DNA from: Desulforamulus profundi
Lineage (GTDB): Bacteria; Bacillota_B; Desulfotomaculia; Desulfotomaculales; Desulfotomaculaceae
Length of the DNA: 13,170 bases
Assembly: GCF_002607855.1 (NCBI RefSeq)
Contig: NZ_AWQQ01000158.1
Coordinates: 384-13,553 of the forward strand
Direction of reading: 5' to 3'
Shown: positions 6,608 to 13,170 of the stretch, piece by piece
How the letters are laid out: every line of letters starts with the position of its first letter
Numbering within the stretch: position 1 is the first letter of the stretch
Notes under the pieces: model-generated
The model's database searches: none
Told to the model about the DNA's origin: nothing
Seen by the model: the letters and a program-made list of their open reading frames with translations, nothing else
Position numbers and translations under genes: made by a program

Positions 6608-6636
6608 ATTTTAATTCATTCGTTAATTAGTGTCAA
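6608..6636 (-). promoter_or_regulatory. Sigma-A promoter of the transporter-cooS-cooC block
   Basis: The minus strand shows TTGACA (6636-6631), a 17-base spacer and TAAAAT (6613-6608). This is a perfect -35 and a 5/6 -10 at ideal spacing, about 120 bases before the transporter start. The promoter is intact although the genes it serves are broken. Confidence 0.75.
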
Positions 6637-6706
6637 ACAGTAGACATTTTATTGTCGAAAAAAGATAACTTACTGCGTACAGTGTATTCACCGGTTAGGC
6701 ATCATG

Positions 6707-6757
6707 AAATGATTAAAGCCTTTCGTTATTTTTCCGAAAGGCTTTAATCATTTTTCC
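6707..6757. terminator. Long 19-bp hairpin, probable terminator
   Basis: AAATGATTAAAGCCTTTCG (6707-6725) and its exact complement (6735-6753) enclose a 9-base loop. A TTTTT run overlaps and follows the right arm on the plus strand; on the minus strand only three Ts occur. It sits about 55 bases beyond the stop of the minus-strand DUF502 gene, so it probably ends that transcript and shields the next promoter. No plus-strand gene feeds into it. A small mobile palindrome is an alternative. Confidence 0.6.
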
Positions 6758-6810
6758 CCTTAAACATGAATGTTCTTCTCATACAACCATTCTTTATGTC
6801 TGCTATTTGT

Positions 6811-7452
6811 CTAAGTTGTTTTACAACCGCCTTTCTTCATCCCTCTTTTGCTGACGACCTGCCATTCATCACTGTTTCCCCCGGCACCGATGCCGGTGGC
6901 GCCGCCCGAGATAATCAACCTTAATGCCTGATCTACGGGAATATCCATAATCCTCACAGATTCCCTGGGCACCCAATACATATCCCCGGCCACCTGCAAT
7001 GTTTGGGGAAAATATACGCCCACCAGTTCCCTGCCGCTTTTGTCCCGGAAGGGAGATTCCTTAACGGTTAAAAACCCCAAGCGGTAAACCGTATCGTTCA
7101 GGCTTACCAGTACGACGGTATCAAATTTCTTCTTATCCCCCGCCAGGGATTTCAGGGCATCCTTGATGGTATTATAAATATTCTTAACCCCGGGCATCGT
7201 GCAAATAAAATTTTCAATAAGATCGAGTATTTTTCTGGATATCCACCAGTTAGCCACCAAGCCGATTAAGCATACGACGGCAACCACAAAAACAAAGTCA
7301 ACCCCCGGCAGTTCCTTTCCCACCAGGGGGTAAAGAATGGCATTCCCCAGCCCGGCAATCTTTGAATAGACAAAAGCCAATATGTAGAAGGTCCCCAGCA
7401 GCGGCAGCAGGACAAGCAGTCCTTTGACAAAATAAATAGAGATTTTTCTCAT
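6811..7452 (-). CDS. DUF502 family membrane protein
   Basis: The 213-residue product matches the DUF502 family. Two membrane helices (about residues 7-29 and 51-70) lie near the N-terminus. The conserved MPGVKNIYNTIKDAL segment follows, then a soluble beta-rich domain with FDTVVLVSL, RLGFLTVKES, VGVYFPQ and a Gly-rich stretch (ISGGATGIGAGGN) near the end. The molecular function of this family is not established; a role at the membrane is likely. The ATG at 7452 is chosen because GAGGATGAG lies just upstream and the N-terminus then matches the hydrophobic start of the family. The open frame extends 21 codons further without support. It probably forms an operon with the small membrane protein gene 72 bases upstream. 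Confidence 0.85.
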   Translation of the reverse strand: MRKISIYFVKGLLVLLPLLGTFYILAFVYSKIAGLGNAILYPLVGKELPGVDFVFVVAVVCLIGLVANWWISRKILDLIENFICTMPGVKNIYNTIKDALKSLAGDKKKFDTVVLVSLNDTVYRLGFLTVKESPFRDKSGRELVGVYFPQTLQVAGDMYWVPRESVRIMDIPVDQALRLIISGGATGIGAGGNSDEWQVVSKRGMKKGGCKTT

Positions 7453-7524
7453 CGTCTCATCCTCGTTATTTTTTAGATTTGTTATCCTACCATGCTTTTT
7501 ACATTGCGCCGTCACCTGGCCCCG

Positions 7525-7800
7525 TCATCCCACCTTTACCAATACAGCAATCCGGAGCACCAATACTACCGATGGAAGCATTAAAATCACTGCAAACCTT
7601 TTCTTTTGGGCTGACAGAAAACAGGCCGCTATAAAATGAAAAATCAACACTAAAAGGACACCCTCAAATCGCGGGGTGGCATGCAGGTACAATACAAAGG
7701 GTAGAAAGCCGATAGCGCTGACCAGCATCCATGTCCAGGAAGATTTTACAATTGCATGGGCAGCTGTAAGTGCTGCAAACAAGACAAACCACCAGAGCAC
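7525..7800 (-). CDS. Small hydrophobic membrane protein, function unknown
   Basis: About 91 residues, nearly all hydrophobic, with probable membrane segments at about 3-19, 23-40, 45-63 and 70-88, and a short positive loop (AQKKR). No family is recognised. The GTG at 7800 is preferred because GGTGGTGG lies just upstream and the protein then begins directly with a membrane helix. An ATG at 7866 would add 22 polar residues with no clear ribosome site. It is followed in the same direction by the DUF502 gene and may be co-transcribed with it. Confidence 0.6.
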   Translation of the reverse strand: MLWWFVLFAALTAAHAIVKSSWTWMLVSAIGFLPFVLYLHATPRFEGVLLVLIFHFIAACFLSAQKKRFAVILMLPSVVLVLRIAVLVKVG

Positions 7801-7904
7801 AGATCCACCACCCTGTTGGGAACATTGGCTTGCATTTATTTTAACTGATTTATAACAGCATAGCATTGAATTTTAGCCATTTCAATTACCTTGGGCATCT
7901 TTTA

Positions 7905-8100
7905 ATACGGTTCCTCCCAAGGGGTGTACTATTTAATCCAATAGTTCTCTCTCTCATTGGAAAACACTTTAATAAATTGAAAGGTCAGCTTTAACATCTC
8001 TTCCGGAAATACAAATCATATCTTTCTACCATTCTGTTTAATTACTATGGCATAAAAGTTAATCCAGTATTCTCTTGGGCTTTGGTACCATTCCTATCCA
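7905..8100 (-). pseudogene. Possible decayed ORF with in-frame stops
   Basis: One minus-strand frame reads protein-like, rich in W, Y, E and K: EWYQSPREYWINFYAIVI, stop, FVFPEEMLKLTFQFIKVF, SNERENYWIK, stop, YTPWEEPY. A further stop lies just before the first block. The stops are TAG, TGA and TAG, each one transition from TGG. I do not recognise a family and AT-rich DNA can mimic this, so the call is tentative. Confidence 0.3.
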
Positions 8101-8290
8101 AAATATTTCATCCTTACATATTTCACATCAACAAAATGAATATTACTAAAAAGGAGGTAAACGTCTTCAAATAAACAAAGCTTTGTCTTAAGTAACCAAA
8201 TATAACCATTTACTGGTAAATCAGAAATGATGCGATATAGGTTTAAGAAAATTAGAGGAGTTTTTTTCAGCACTCTCCTAGGAGTATACT

Positions 8291-8425
8291 ATGGAAAAAT
8301 ATTGGTTTAAAAATCAGGAAAAACATGGAAAACTAACGGTCTCTCTCGCAAAACAGGTTCTTAGCCTTTGTATTTCACGGACAATCTCTTATAACCATTA
8401 TACCACAGTAATTTCCAGGGGTTAA
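8291..8425 (+). CDS. Possible 44-residue small ORF
   Basis: The ATG at 8291 follows AGGAG (8280-8284) by 6 bases, good spacing for translation. The product starts MEKYWFKNQEKHGKLTVSL and is basic with no membrane segment. No family is recognised. The ribosome site is part of a CTCCTAGGAG palindrome that could hide it in a hairpin. It may equally be chance or the fragment of a lost gene. Confidence 0.25.
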   Translation: MEKYWFKNQEKHGKLTVSLAKQVLSLCISRTISYNHYTTVISRG

Positions 8426-8439
8426 GGTATACCCGTTTT

Positions 8440-8492
8440 TTCCCTAAAAACACAAAACCTACAAACCATTTAATTTTAAGGTTCGCAGGTTT
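8440..8492 (-). terminator. Terminator of tRNA-Arg
   Basis: On the minus strand, AAACCTGCGAACC (8492-8480) pairs along all 13 positions with GGTTTGTAGGTTT (8467-8455) if two G-U pairs are allowed, over a 12-base AT-rich loop. TTGTGTTTTT follows. On the plus strand the two wobble pairs become A-C mismatches, so the stem is strand-specific. It lies just after the CCA end of the tRNA. Confidence 0.8.
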
Positions 8493-8507
8493 ACGTTAAG
8501 ATTTATA

Positions 8508-8582
<75 letters not shown>

Positions 8583-8602
8583 ATATTTATTTACGCTATT
8601 CT

Positions 8603-8630
8603 ATTATAGCAATATTTATGATTTTTGCAA
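8603..8630 (-). promoter_or_regulatory. Sigma-A promoter of tRNA-Arg
   Basis: The minus strand has TTGCAA (8630-8625), a 16-base spacer and a perfect TATAAT (8608-8603), ending about 20 bases before the mature tRNA 5' end. Confidence 0.75.
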
Positions 8631-8735
8631 GTGCTGTAAAACAGTACCGGGGAGTCAACTTTTATATAGTAACATTATTTATGACGAAAAATCAATATTC
8701 TTCTTTTGGTTAACCAATTAATATTTGCCAAAAAG

Positions 8736-8770
8736 GATTCGCCCATCGTATTTTAGATAGCACGATGGGC
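8736..8770 (-). terminator. Terminator of the lactate dehydrogenase gene
   Basis: GCCCATCGT (minus, 8770-8762) and ACGATGGGC (8749-8741) form a perfect nine-pair stem with a 12-base loop, 11 bases after the ldh stop. GAATCCTTTTTGG follows, so the T-run is slightly displaced. Confidence 0.75.
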
Positions 8771-8781
8771 TGTTTTGTTTC

Positions 8782-9725
8782 TTAAAAGCCAGCCTGCTGT
8801 ATCGCCTGTTTTAAAACCTGTGCGGAATTTCTCAGGGCATCTTCCTCTTCCACCGACATGGGAATGGCCAGCACTTTGTTCCGGCCGGAGCCGTTTACGA
8901 TGCAGGGGAGGCTCAGGCAGCAGTCTTTGATGCCGTAAATGTCATTGACCAGGCCGGATACGGTGAGAATAGAATTCTCGTCTCGCAGGATGGCCTCGCA
9001 GATTCGTTTGATGGAGAGGGCAATGGCATAGTAGGTGGCCCCTTTGCGCCGGATGATTTCGTAGGCGGCGGTGCGCACGCGTTTGGCGATTTCCTGCCTG
9101 TCTACGGGTTCAATGCCCTTTAGTTCTGAAAATTTCTCCAGTCCCATGCCGGCTACATTGGCGGTGCTCCACAGGGCCACTTCGGAATCCCCGTGTTCAC
9201 CCACGATGTAGGCGTGGACGTTGCGTGGGTCAACCCCGCAGTACTCCGACAATTCAGCCTTAAACCTGGAGGTATCCAGTACAGTCCCGGAACCGAAAAC
9301 CTGGTTTGTGGGCAGCCCGGAAATCTTCAGAGAGACGTAGGTTAAGACATCAATCGGGTTGGACACCATCAAATAAATAGAGTCGGGACTGTATTTCAGC
9401 AATTGGGGTAGGCTTTCTTTTAAAATTGCCACATTTTTCTGAACCAAATCCAACCGGGTCTCCCCCGGCTTTTGGTTGGCACCGGCAGTGAAGATGATGA
9501 TATTGGAATCCTTGCAATCCTCAAAGGTTCCGGCATAAACATTAATAGGTTTGATGAAGGCTGCGGCATCCCCTAAATCCATGGCCTCGCCCTCGGCCTT
9601 CTCTTTATTGATATCCACCAGCACCAGATCGCTGGCCAACCCGCTGGCCATGATGGCAAAGGCGGTGGAGGCTCCCACCATCCCTGTGCGACAACCGTTA
9701 TTTTTACCCCTTTCTTTTGTTTCAA
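8782..9725 (-). CDS. ldh: L-lactate dehydrogenase, one-base frameshift near its 5' end
   Basis: The NAD-dependent enzyme interconverts pyruvate and L-lactate in the cytoplasm. From the ATG at 9681 the frame is open for 299 residues. It carries substrate-choosing Gln70 in [10 protein letters not shown] (Gln marks lactate rather than malate dehydrogenase), Arg76, Asp136 and Arg139 in VLDTSRF, and catalytic His163 in VGEHGDS. The ATG is not the true start: just upstream, in another frame, [12 protein letters not shown] from TTG 9725 (with GGGAG 8 bases before it) is the expected first strand. The join should read VVGAGMVGAS, but GTCGCACAGGGATG is one base short, breaking the glycine-rich NAD loop. 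Either the gene is inactive or there is a local sequence error. A terminator follows directly; no partner genes adjoin it. Confidence 0.92.
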
Positions 9726-9871
9726 CTTGTTCACTCCCTGGTTATTTTTCTTTTTACAGCACAAAACTAGTATTTCCTCTATTTCTTATACTATGTCTCA
9801 CAAATTTTCCAGAATTTGAGGATGGACGAATGAATGGAAACAATGTACAATGTTGCATAAGTTTATATAAA

Positions 9872-10012
9872 AAGGCCGAATCTCCGGTGGAACCGGAGTA
9901 CGGGGGATTAAATCCAATATGGGGTGAATCCGCAAACCTTTTTCGGAGGTGTCAAAAGGTGCGGTAGGGTGCCCTTCCAACCCGAACCCGTCAACTAACC
10001 TCGAAGGCCAAA
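9872..10012 (+). promoter_or_regulatory. ydaO/yuaA-type c-di-AMP riboswitch (SleB leader)
   Basis: The conserved ydaO blocks occur in order: hairpin CTCCGG/CCGGAG (9882-9898), ACGGGGGATTAAATCC, ATGGGGTGAATCCGC, GTGCGGTAGGGTGCC, and CCGAACCCGTCAACTAACCTCG. The outer ends can close by GGCC (9874-9877) with GGCC (10006-10009). Three bases later comes the Shine-Dalgarno GGAGGG (10013-10018). There is no terminator between aptamer and gene, so c-di-AMP binding probably blocks ribosome access. It is the second such switch in the window. Confidence 0.9.
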
Positions 10013-10030
10013 GGAGGGCAAAAAGTAAAT

Positions 10031-10873
10031 ATGAAAATGTTTGTCCGTTTTCGACGGGCCATTGTATTGATGTGTCTTTTAGGGATGCTGCTACCAACAA
10101 CGGCTGTTTTCGCCTACAATTACACAGTGGTTTCCGGTGATTCCCTCTATTCCATCAGTGAGAAGACCGGGGTGGGAATCGAAAAAATCAAGGCTGCCAA
10201 CAGTCTTTCCGGAGATCTGCTTCACCCGGGCCAGGTCCTGAATATTCCTGACGGAAAATCTACGACTGCGGCATCTAAACCGGCAGCACCACAAGCAAAA
10301 GATGCCAGTGCCACCTATACCGTAAAACCAGGTGACAGCCTTTATGTCATCGCCCAGAAATATAACCTCAGGTTGGAGGTCTTAATGCTGGCCAACAGCC
10401 TGAGCGGAACACTGATTTACCCCGGACAGCAATTAATTGTTCCCATTGCGGCCACCCGCAGTGCCACACCCATGGCCGTGGAAGTGAGCCGCAGCGCCAA
10501 GCGCCCGGTCATTCCCTGTACAGATGAAGACCTGGATTTGCTGGCCCGCCTGGTGACCGCTGAAGCGGGAGGGGAACCCATGGAAGCCCAGGTGGGAGTT
10601 GCGGCCGTGGTAATTAACAGAGTGCAGAGCAATCTCTTCCCGGATACCATTCGAGATGTAATCTATGCTCCCAATCAATTTTCACCGGTTCGTAATGGTT
10701 GGATCAACCGTCCTGCCACTGAAACAGCCATTCAGGCGGCCAAGGCAGCCCTGTACGGCAGTGATCCCACCAACGGAGCGCTGTATTTCTTTGATAACTC
10801 TACGAAAAACTCTTTCCTGCGTTCCTTACCAGTTTCTGCCAACTATGGTCACATGATTTATGCCAAACGCTAA
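10031..10873 (+). CDS. Secreted LysM-LysM-SleB cell-wall hydrolase
   Basis: The 280-residue exported protein has a signal peptide (1-28, cut near AVFA), LysM one (about 30-73, VVSGDSLYSIS), an Ala/Lys-rich linker, LysM two (about 95-138, VKPGDSLYVIA), and a C-terminal SleB/cell wall hydrolase 2 domain (about 165-280). The likely catalytic Glu178 lies in LVTAEAGGEP, followed by GVAAVVINRV, APNQFSPV and GALYFFDN. SleB enzymes are lytic transglycosylases that act on spore-cortex muramic-lactam peptidoglycan during germination; LysM replaces the usual SleB binding domain here. It may act in germination or vegetative wall turnover. GGAGG lies 13 bases before the ATG, a rather long gap. The upstream c-di-AMP riboswitch sets its regulation, and a terminator follows. 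Confidence 0.93.
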   Translation: MKMFVRFRRAIVLMCLLGMLLPTTAVFAYNYTVVSGDSLYSISEKTGVGIEKIKAANSLSGDLLHPGQVLNIPDGKSTTAASKPAAPQAKDASATYTVKPGDSLYVIAQKYNLRLEVLMLANSLSGTLIYPGQQLIVPIAATRSATPMAVEVSRSAKRPVIPCTDEDLDLLARLVTAEAGGEPMEAQVGVAAVVINRVQSNLFPDTIRDVIYAPNQFSPVRNGWINRPATETAIQAAKAALYGSDPTNGALYFFDNSTKNSFLRSLPVSANYGHMIYAKR

Positions 10874-10892
10874 CTAAACAATTGCTTAATAA

Positions 10893-10925
10893 AACGCACT
10901 GACAGCAGCCAGTGCGTTATTGTTT
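10893..10925. terminator. Two-way terminator between sleB-type and EEP genes
   Basis: AACGCACTG (10893-10901) pairs with CAGTGCGTT (10910-10918) over an 8-base loop. On the plus strand ATTGTTTTTCT follows; on the minus strand the stem ends in TTTTATT. It can serve both convergent genes. Confidence 0.85.
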
Positions 10926-10927
10926 TT

Positions 10928-11656
10928 CTATAAATTTTTAATATCGTTATAGTATTCTTCATCCTCCTGATCCAACATTAATTCCACCAGCACCGGCAGG
11001 TGATCTGAAGCGTCGGATTCTATAGGGAAGGCCGTCAGAACCCGCCATTCAGGAGAAATAAAAACAAAGTCAATTTGCTCCTCAGGCTGGTTGGAGGGGT
11101 AGGTTTTAAACCCTCCCACAGCACTGGTGGCATCCAGTAAAACAGAGGTTATCAGCCGGTATTCCCGTGAAGTACGTTCGTCATTGAAGTCCCCCACCAA
11201 AATGACAGGGCAGGAGGTCTGAGAGATAATGCTTACGATTGCCTGCGCCTGTTCCAATCTCTCTTCCCGGTTGAGTCCCATATGCGTACAAAAAAAGTTT
11301 ATTCTTCGATGGTCCAGTTGAATCTCAGCTTCCAAAAGACCCCTTTGTTCACCTTTACTGGGTAGCAAATACTGCCTGTATTGAAGAATTGGCCAGTGGC
11401 TTAGCACAGCATTGCCGTATTGGGCTGCTCCCCAGTGAAGATTGGGACCGAAAGCCCAACATTGATTTAAATGATAACCCAGGCTTTTTGCCTGGTGTTG
11501 AAAATAACTGCGCGGCAGGTGTTTATCAACTTCCTGGAGGCCGATTAACCGGGCGCCGGAGCGGGCCAGTACACCGGCCACCCGGTTCAGGTCAACCTGA
11601 GCGTCCAGTCCCCGGGCATGACGAATATTGTAGCTGACAATCCTGATTGCCTGCAA
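10928..11656 (-). CDS. Endonuclease/exonuclease/phosphatase (EEP) family hydrolase
   Basis: The 242-residue product carries every EEP core motif: SYNIRH (Asn10), LQEVD (metal ligand Glu42), GNAVLS, THMGL (His125), GDFND (Asp156, Asn158), QIDFVF (Asp196) and SDHLPV (Asp218, His219). These magnesium-dependent enzymes cut phosphodiester or phosphomonoester bonds in nucleic acids or lipids. The substrate cannot be told from sequence, and no signal peptide is seen, so it is probably cytoplasmic. The start is TTG at 11656, with GGAGGG about 9 bases upstream; the nearby ATG is out of frame. The preceding gene ends 15 bases before it, so the two are likely one operon. The tail is strongly acidic (DQEDEEYYND). 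Confidence 0.88.
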   Translation of the reverse strand: MQAIRIVSYNIRHARGLDAQVDLNRVAGVLARSGARLIGLQEVDKHLPRSYFQHQAKSLGYHLNQCWAFGPNLHWGAAQYGNAVLSHWPILQYRQYLLPSKGEQRGLLEAEIQLDHRRINFFCTHMGLNREERLEQAQAIVSIISQTSCPVILVGDFNDERTSREYRLITSVLLDATSAVGGFKTYPSNQPEEQIDFVFISPEWRVLTAFPIESDASDHLPVLVELMLDQEDEEYYNDIKNL

Positions 11657-11671
11657 AATCCATCCCTCCGC

Positions 11672-12178
11672 TCAACTCAAGAAAAGGCCTCTGCCGGTTC
11701 TTCTGGCCACATTCAAAATATCACTAAGGTAGGTCATTAGGCCTCGAATGTCCAAATCCTGGGGCATGTTGGCCGCTTTGTTCGCCAGACTGATGACTCC
11801 CTTAGCAAACCCCTTAATTAAAAAACCCTCCTGAGCGGCCACAGGACTGATCAGATTGTTATCTTCCCCGATCAATCCCCGGTCCGGCAGCAACAACAAG
11901 TTGCTAAAATGCATGAGATGACTCAGTTGATCCCAGGTTTTTGAATGAAAGCCTATAACGGTAATGTTTCCGTTGTCCCACAGAATATCCAGCGTGATTA
12001 AACATATTTCCAACGATTTGACGATTACCAAATTCCAATGGACTTGGTAACCGACTTCTTCCCCCAAGGCACGGCGCTCGGCATAAACAGCCATTTCCTC
12101 TTTTATGGCAGGAACCACAAGAAAGCCGCTATCTGCCAGTGCACCGATAATTTCCGGATAAATAATTGCTCCACCCAT
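11672..12178 (-). CDS. Unrecognised protein upstream of the EEP gene
   Basis: The protein has 168 residues, starting at an ATG with GGGGGAG close before it. No family is recognised. It begins MGGAIIYPEIIGALADSGF, has a likely beta-rich middle (VHWNLVIVKSLEICLITLDILW, ITVIGFHS) and a C-terminal helical part (LMTYLSDILNVARRTGRG). There is no signal peptide, no clear membrane helix and no catalytic motif. It lies in line with the EEP gene 15 bases downstream, and probably with the gene at 12267 upstream, so a shared operon is likely. Coding is supported by a good ribosome site and an unbroken frame. Confidence 0.7.
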   Translation of the reverse strand: MGGAIIYPEIIGALADSGFLVVPAIKEEMAVYAERRALGEEVGYQVHWNLVIVKSLEICLITLDILWDNGNITVIGFHSKTWDQLSHLMHFSNLLLLPDRGLIGEDNNLISPVAAQEGFLIKGFAKGVISLANKAANMPQDLDIRGLMTYLSDILNVARRTGRGLFLS

Positions 12179-12266
12179 AGTGCTCCCCCATAACCCCGGG
12201 ATCCAATCTAATAGTATGGTTAAGATATGCTATGCATGGATTTGCCTGCCTGCTACATTTTCTGCT

Positions 12267-12575
12267 TTATGTGGAATCCCGCCTGCCACGGCGGTTAAAA
12301 TCCTGGGCCCAGTCATTATATTCCTCAAGAAGTTTCAATACCTTTGAACAAACCTTTTTGTCCGCCGCCAGCAGGCGTGTGGCAAAGCCTAGGCCGGATA
12401 CAAACCCGGCGGCCAGACCCCTTTGAAATTCCGGCCCGTGCCGGTGTTCTTCCTCTACATGCTCTCCAAAATGTGCAGTGTTTTTTAATTCGTTAAGTTT
12501 CCGCTGCAGCGCTTCTATCAGGTAGTTTTCTCTTTCCTGGTCCGTCATTTTCATTAACTCGTTACGCGTAACCAT
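12267..12575 (-). CDS. Unrecognised small charged protein
   Basis: The product is 102 residues. The N-terminal half is charged and helical (LMKMTDQERENYLIEALQRKLNELK), followed by a His/Glu-rich stretch (GEHVEEEHRHGPEF), a small Gly/Ala-rich segment (GLAAGFVSGLGFATRLLA) that could be a short amphipathic or membrane-touching helix, and a basic tail. No family is recognised. GGAGAG lies about 10 bases before the ATG, and an extended -10 promoter lies about 40 bases upstream. The gene is probably the first of an operon with the genes at 11672 and 10928. Confidence 0.65.
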   Translation of the reverse strand: MVTRNELMKMTDQERENYLIEALQRKLNELKNTAHFGEHVEEEHRHGPEFQRGLAAGFVSGLGFATRLLAADKKVCSKVLKLLEEYNDWAQDFNRRGRRDST

Positions 12576-12611
12576 ACCAGAACACTCTCCATTTTTTGAT
12601 CATTATTTGCC

Positions 12612-12620
12612 ATTATAACA
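12612..12620 (-). promoter_or_regulatory. Extended -10 promoter for the 12575 operon
   Basis: The minus strand reads TGTTATAAT, a perfect TGn-TATAAT extended -10 element, about 40 bases before the ATG at 12575. No good -35 is seen, which extended -10 promoters can do without. Confidence 0.55.
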
Positions 12621-12666
12621 GTTGTCTCAACATTTTACACCCCTTTCACAGGTTGCGGGGTGGTCC

Positions 12667-12672
12667 TATAAT
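12667..12672 (+). promoter_or_regulatory. Possible -10 element for the 12694 gene
   Basis: A perfect TATAAT lies 21 bases before the GTG start, but no -35 match occurs at 16-18 bases. The ribosome site GGGAGG would lie only about 8 bases into the transcript. It faces away from the extended -10 at 12612-12620, giving a compact divergent pair. Confidence 0.35.
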
Positions 12673-12693
12673 ACCATCAAGGGAGGTGTTTAT

Positions 12694-12960
12694 GTGGACC
12701 ATTGTTGGGATAAGGTAGAGGAAATTATTGAACTAACCGGCGACAACGCTTCCTATTATTTTTCCCAGGCCATGAATGGGACCATCCGAATAAAGGGCAG
12801 GTTTATACGGGATGAAAACGGAAAGCTGCGTCCCGTTCTGGTGAAAACCAGCTACCGCCCGGCGATACCCTATGATGTTCCGGCCTCGGAAACCAGGTCC
12901 TGGGGAGTGGTGCCGACTCAACTTTCAATTTCAATATCTCCGGTCACTAGCGTTGCATAA
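12694..12960 (+). CDS. Unrecognised 88-residue protein
   Basis: GTG at 12694 is chosen because GGGAGG (12681-12686) lies 7 bases before it; the frame is open further back to 12622 but without a ribosome site. The product begins with a helical DHCWDKVEEIIELTGDNASYYF segment, then a likely beta part (GTIRIKGRFIRDENGKLRPVLVKTSYRPAIPYDV) and a polar tail. There is no signal peptide or membrane helix, and no family is recognised. It stands alone on this strand, divergent from the 12575 operon. Confidence 0.55.
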   Translation: MDHCWDKVEEIIELTGDNASYYFSQAMNGTIRIKGRFIRDENGKLRPVLVKTSYRPAIPYDVPASETRSWGVVPTQLSISISPVTSVA

Positions 12961-13024
12961 AACTTTCGCATAAATTAAAAGGTAATAATTGGAAGATATA
13001 ATTGTATAATTTTGTAATTATTTG

Positions 13025-13036
13025 GGTGTATACACC
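13025..13036. repeat. 12-bp palindrome
   Basis: GGTGTATACACC is a perfect palindrome. With one extra G it extends to TTGG/CCAA. It sits in AT-rich non-coding DNA after the 12694 gene and could be a regulator site. No matching regulator is known to me. Confidence 0.3.
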
Positions 13037-13059
13037 AATTAACCCATTTTACTTTATGC

Positions 13060-13092
13060 TAAAGGAACAACCACTTAAGAGGTAGTCCTTTA
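13060..13092. terminator. Hairpin in the right-hand non-coding region
   Basis: TAAAGGA (13060-13066) pairs with TCCTTTA (13086-13092), with a partial inner stem ACC/GGT around TTAAG. On the plus strand ATCCACATTTTT follows, so it may end the 12694 transcript; it could also end a minus-strand gene from beyond the window. Confidence 0.4.
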
Positions 13093-13120
13093 ATCCACAT
13101 TTTTACAAATGATGTAATTC

Positions 13121-13169
13121 CTAGGCTATTATCGGGTCGTAAGTTAAATCATCCAGGTGGTCTGCTTCA
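13121..13169 (-). CDS. Possible C-terminal end of a gene entering from the right edge
   Basis: One minus-strand frame reads EADHLDDLTYDPIIA and then TAG (13123-13121). The composition is protein-like, but 15 codons are too few to be sure. The hairpin at 13060-13092 would be its terminator. Confidence 0.25.
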   Translation of the reverse strand, partial: EADHLDDLTYDPIIA

Positions 13170-13170
13170 C

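Larger units (their letters stand above)
7801..8454. other. AT-rich stretch without a convincing gene
   Basis: This stretch of about 650 bases holds no ORF of normal size. Visible in it are a possible decayed minus-strand reading frame (7905-8100), a perfect Shine-Dalgarno AAGGAGGT at 8151-8158 with no start codon at usable distance, a CTCCTAGGAG palindrome at 8275-8284, and a 44-codon plus-strand ORF at 8291-8425. It looks like degraded DNA between two transcription units. Confidence 0.5.

Noticed and set aside
6707..6753. 19-bp inverted repeat as a miniature transposon
   Set aside because: No target-site duplication or second copy is seen, and its place after a gene end fits a terminator.
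9798..10100. Minus-strand ORF across the SleB leader
   Set aside because: It runs antisense through the conserved riboswitch and the signal-peptide region. The RNA structure explains the sequence better.
12622..12693. Upstream extension of the 88-residue protein
   Set aside because: It would cross a TATAAT element and the ribosome site and has no start signal of its own.

Overview
The window looks like chromosomal DNA from a spore-forming, anaerobic Firmicute of the Desulfotomaculum/Peptococcaceae kind. The signs are a LysM-SleB spore-cortex-type hydrolase, two ydaO-type (c-di-AMP) riboswitches ahead of wall hydrolases, remains of a CooS/CooC carbon monoxide dehydrogenase locus, strong GGAGG ribosome sites with frequent GTG/TTG starts, and sigma-A promoters. 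The genus is an inference from gene content only. I see no phage, plasmid, CRISPR array or insertion sequence with a transposase.

Layout. 1-860 (minus): a possible REP-like element at the edge, a terminator, a secreted LysM-NlpC/P60 hydrolase and its c-di-AMP riboswitch. 1059-2745 (plus): a zinc-dependent phospholipase C-family protein with a strong terminator, then a lipoprotein with two calcium-loop-like repeats. 2747-3559 (minus): a YgjP/DUF45 zinc peptidase that meets the lipoprotein gene tail to tail with one base between them. 3589-6636 (minus): promoter, Na/Pi cotransporter, cooS, cooC and terminator, all in one direction and all damaged. The transporter has three frameshifts. cooS has lost its N-terminal part and its middle and is frameshifted. 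cooC has lost its middle in frame. 6707-7800: a large hairpin, a DUF502 membrane protein and a small membrane protein. 7801-8454: AT-rich DNA with no convincing gene, but a possible decayed reading frame and one small ORF. 8455-8630 (minus): tRNA-Arg(CCG) with its own promoter and terminator. 8736-9725 (minus): L-lactate dehydrogenase with a one-base frameshift in its NAD-binding glycine loop. 9872-10925 (plus): a second c-di-AMP riboswitch, the LysM-LysM-SleB hydrolase and a two-way terminator. 10928-12620 (minus): an endonuclease/exonuclease/phosphatase-family protein and two unrecognised proteins. 12667-13170: one small unrecognised plus-strand protein, then mostly non-coding DNA.

How it fits together. 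The clearest shared theme is wall remodelling under c-di-AMP control. Two exported LysM hydrolases about 9 kb apart each carry a ydaO aptamer whose closing stem lies a few bases from the Shine-Dalgarno, which suggests control of translation. The second theme is decay. The transporter-cooS-cooC block is a relic of CO metabolism, and ldh is also frameshifted, while the other recognised genes read cleanly. Either this stretch is really degrading or it holds local sequence errors; the large deletions in cooS and cooC favour real decay there. I did not find a new defence or mobile system.
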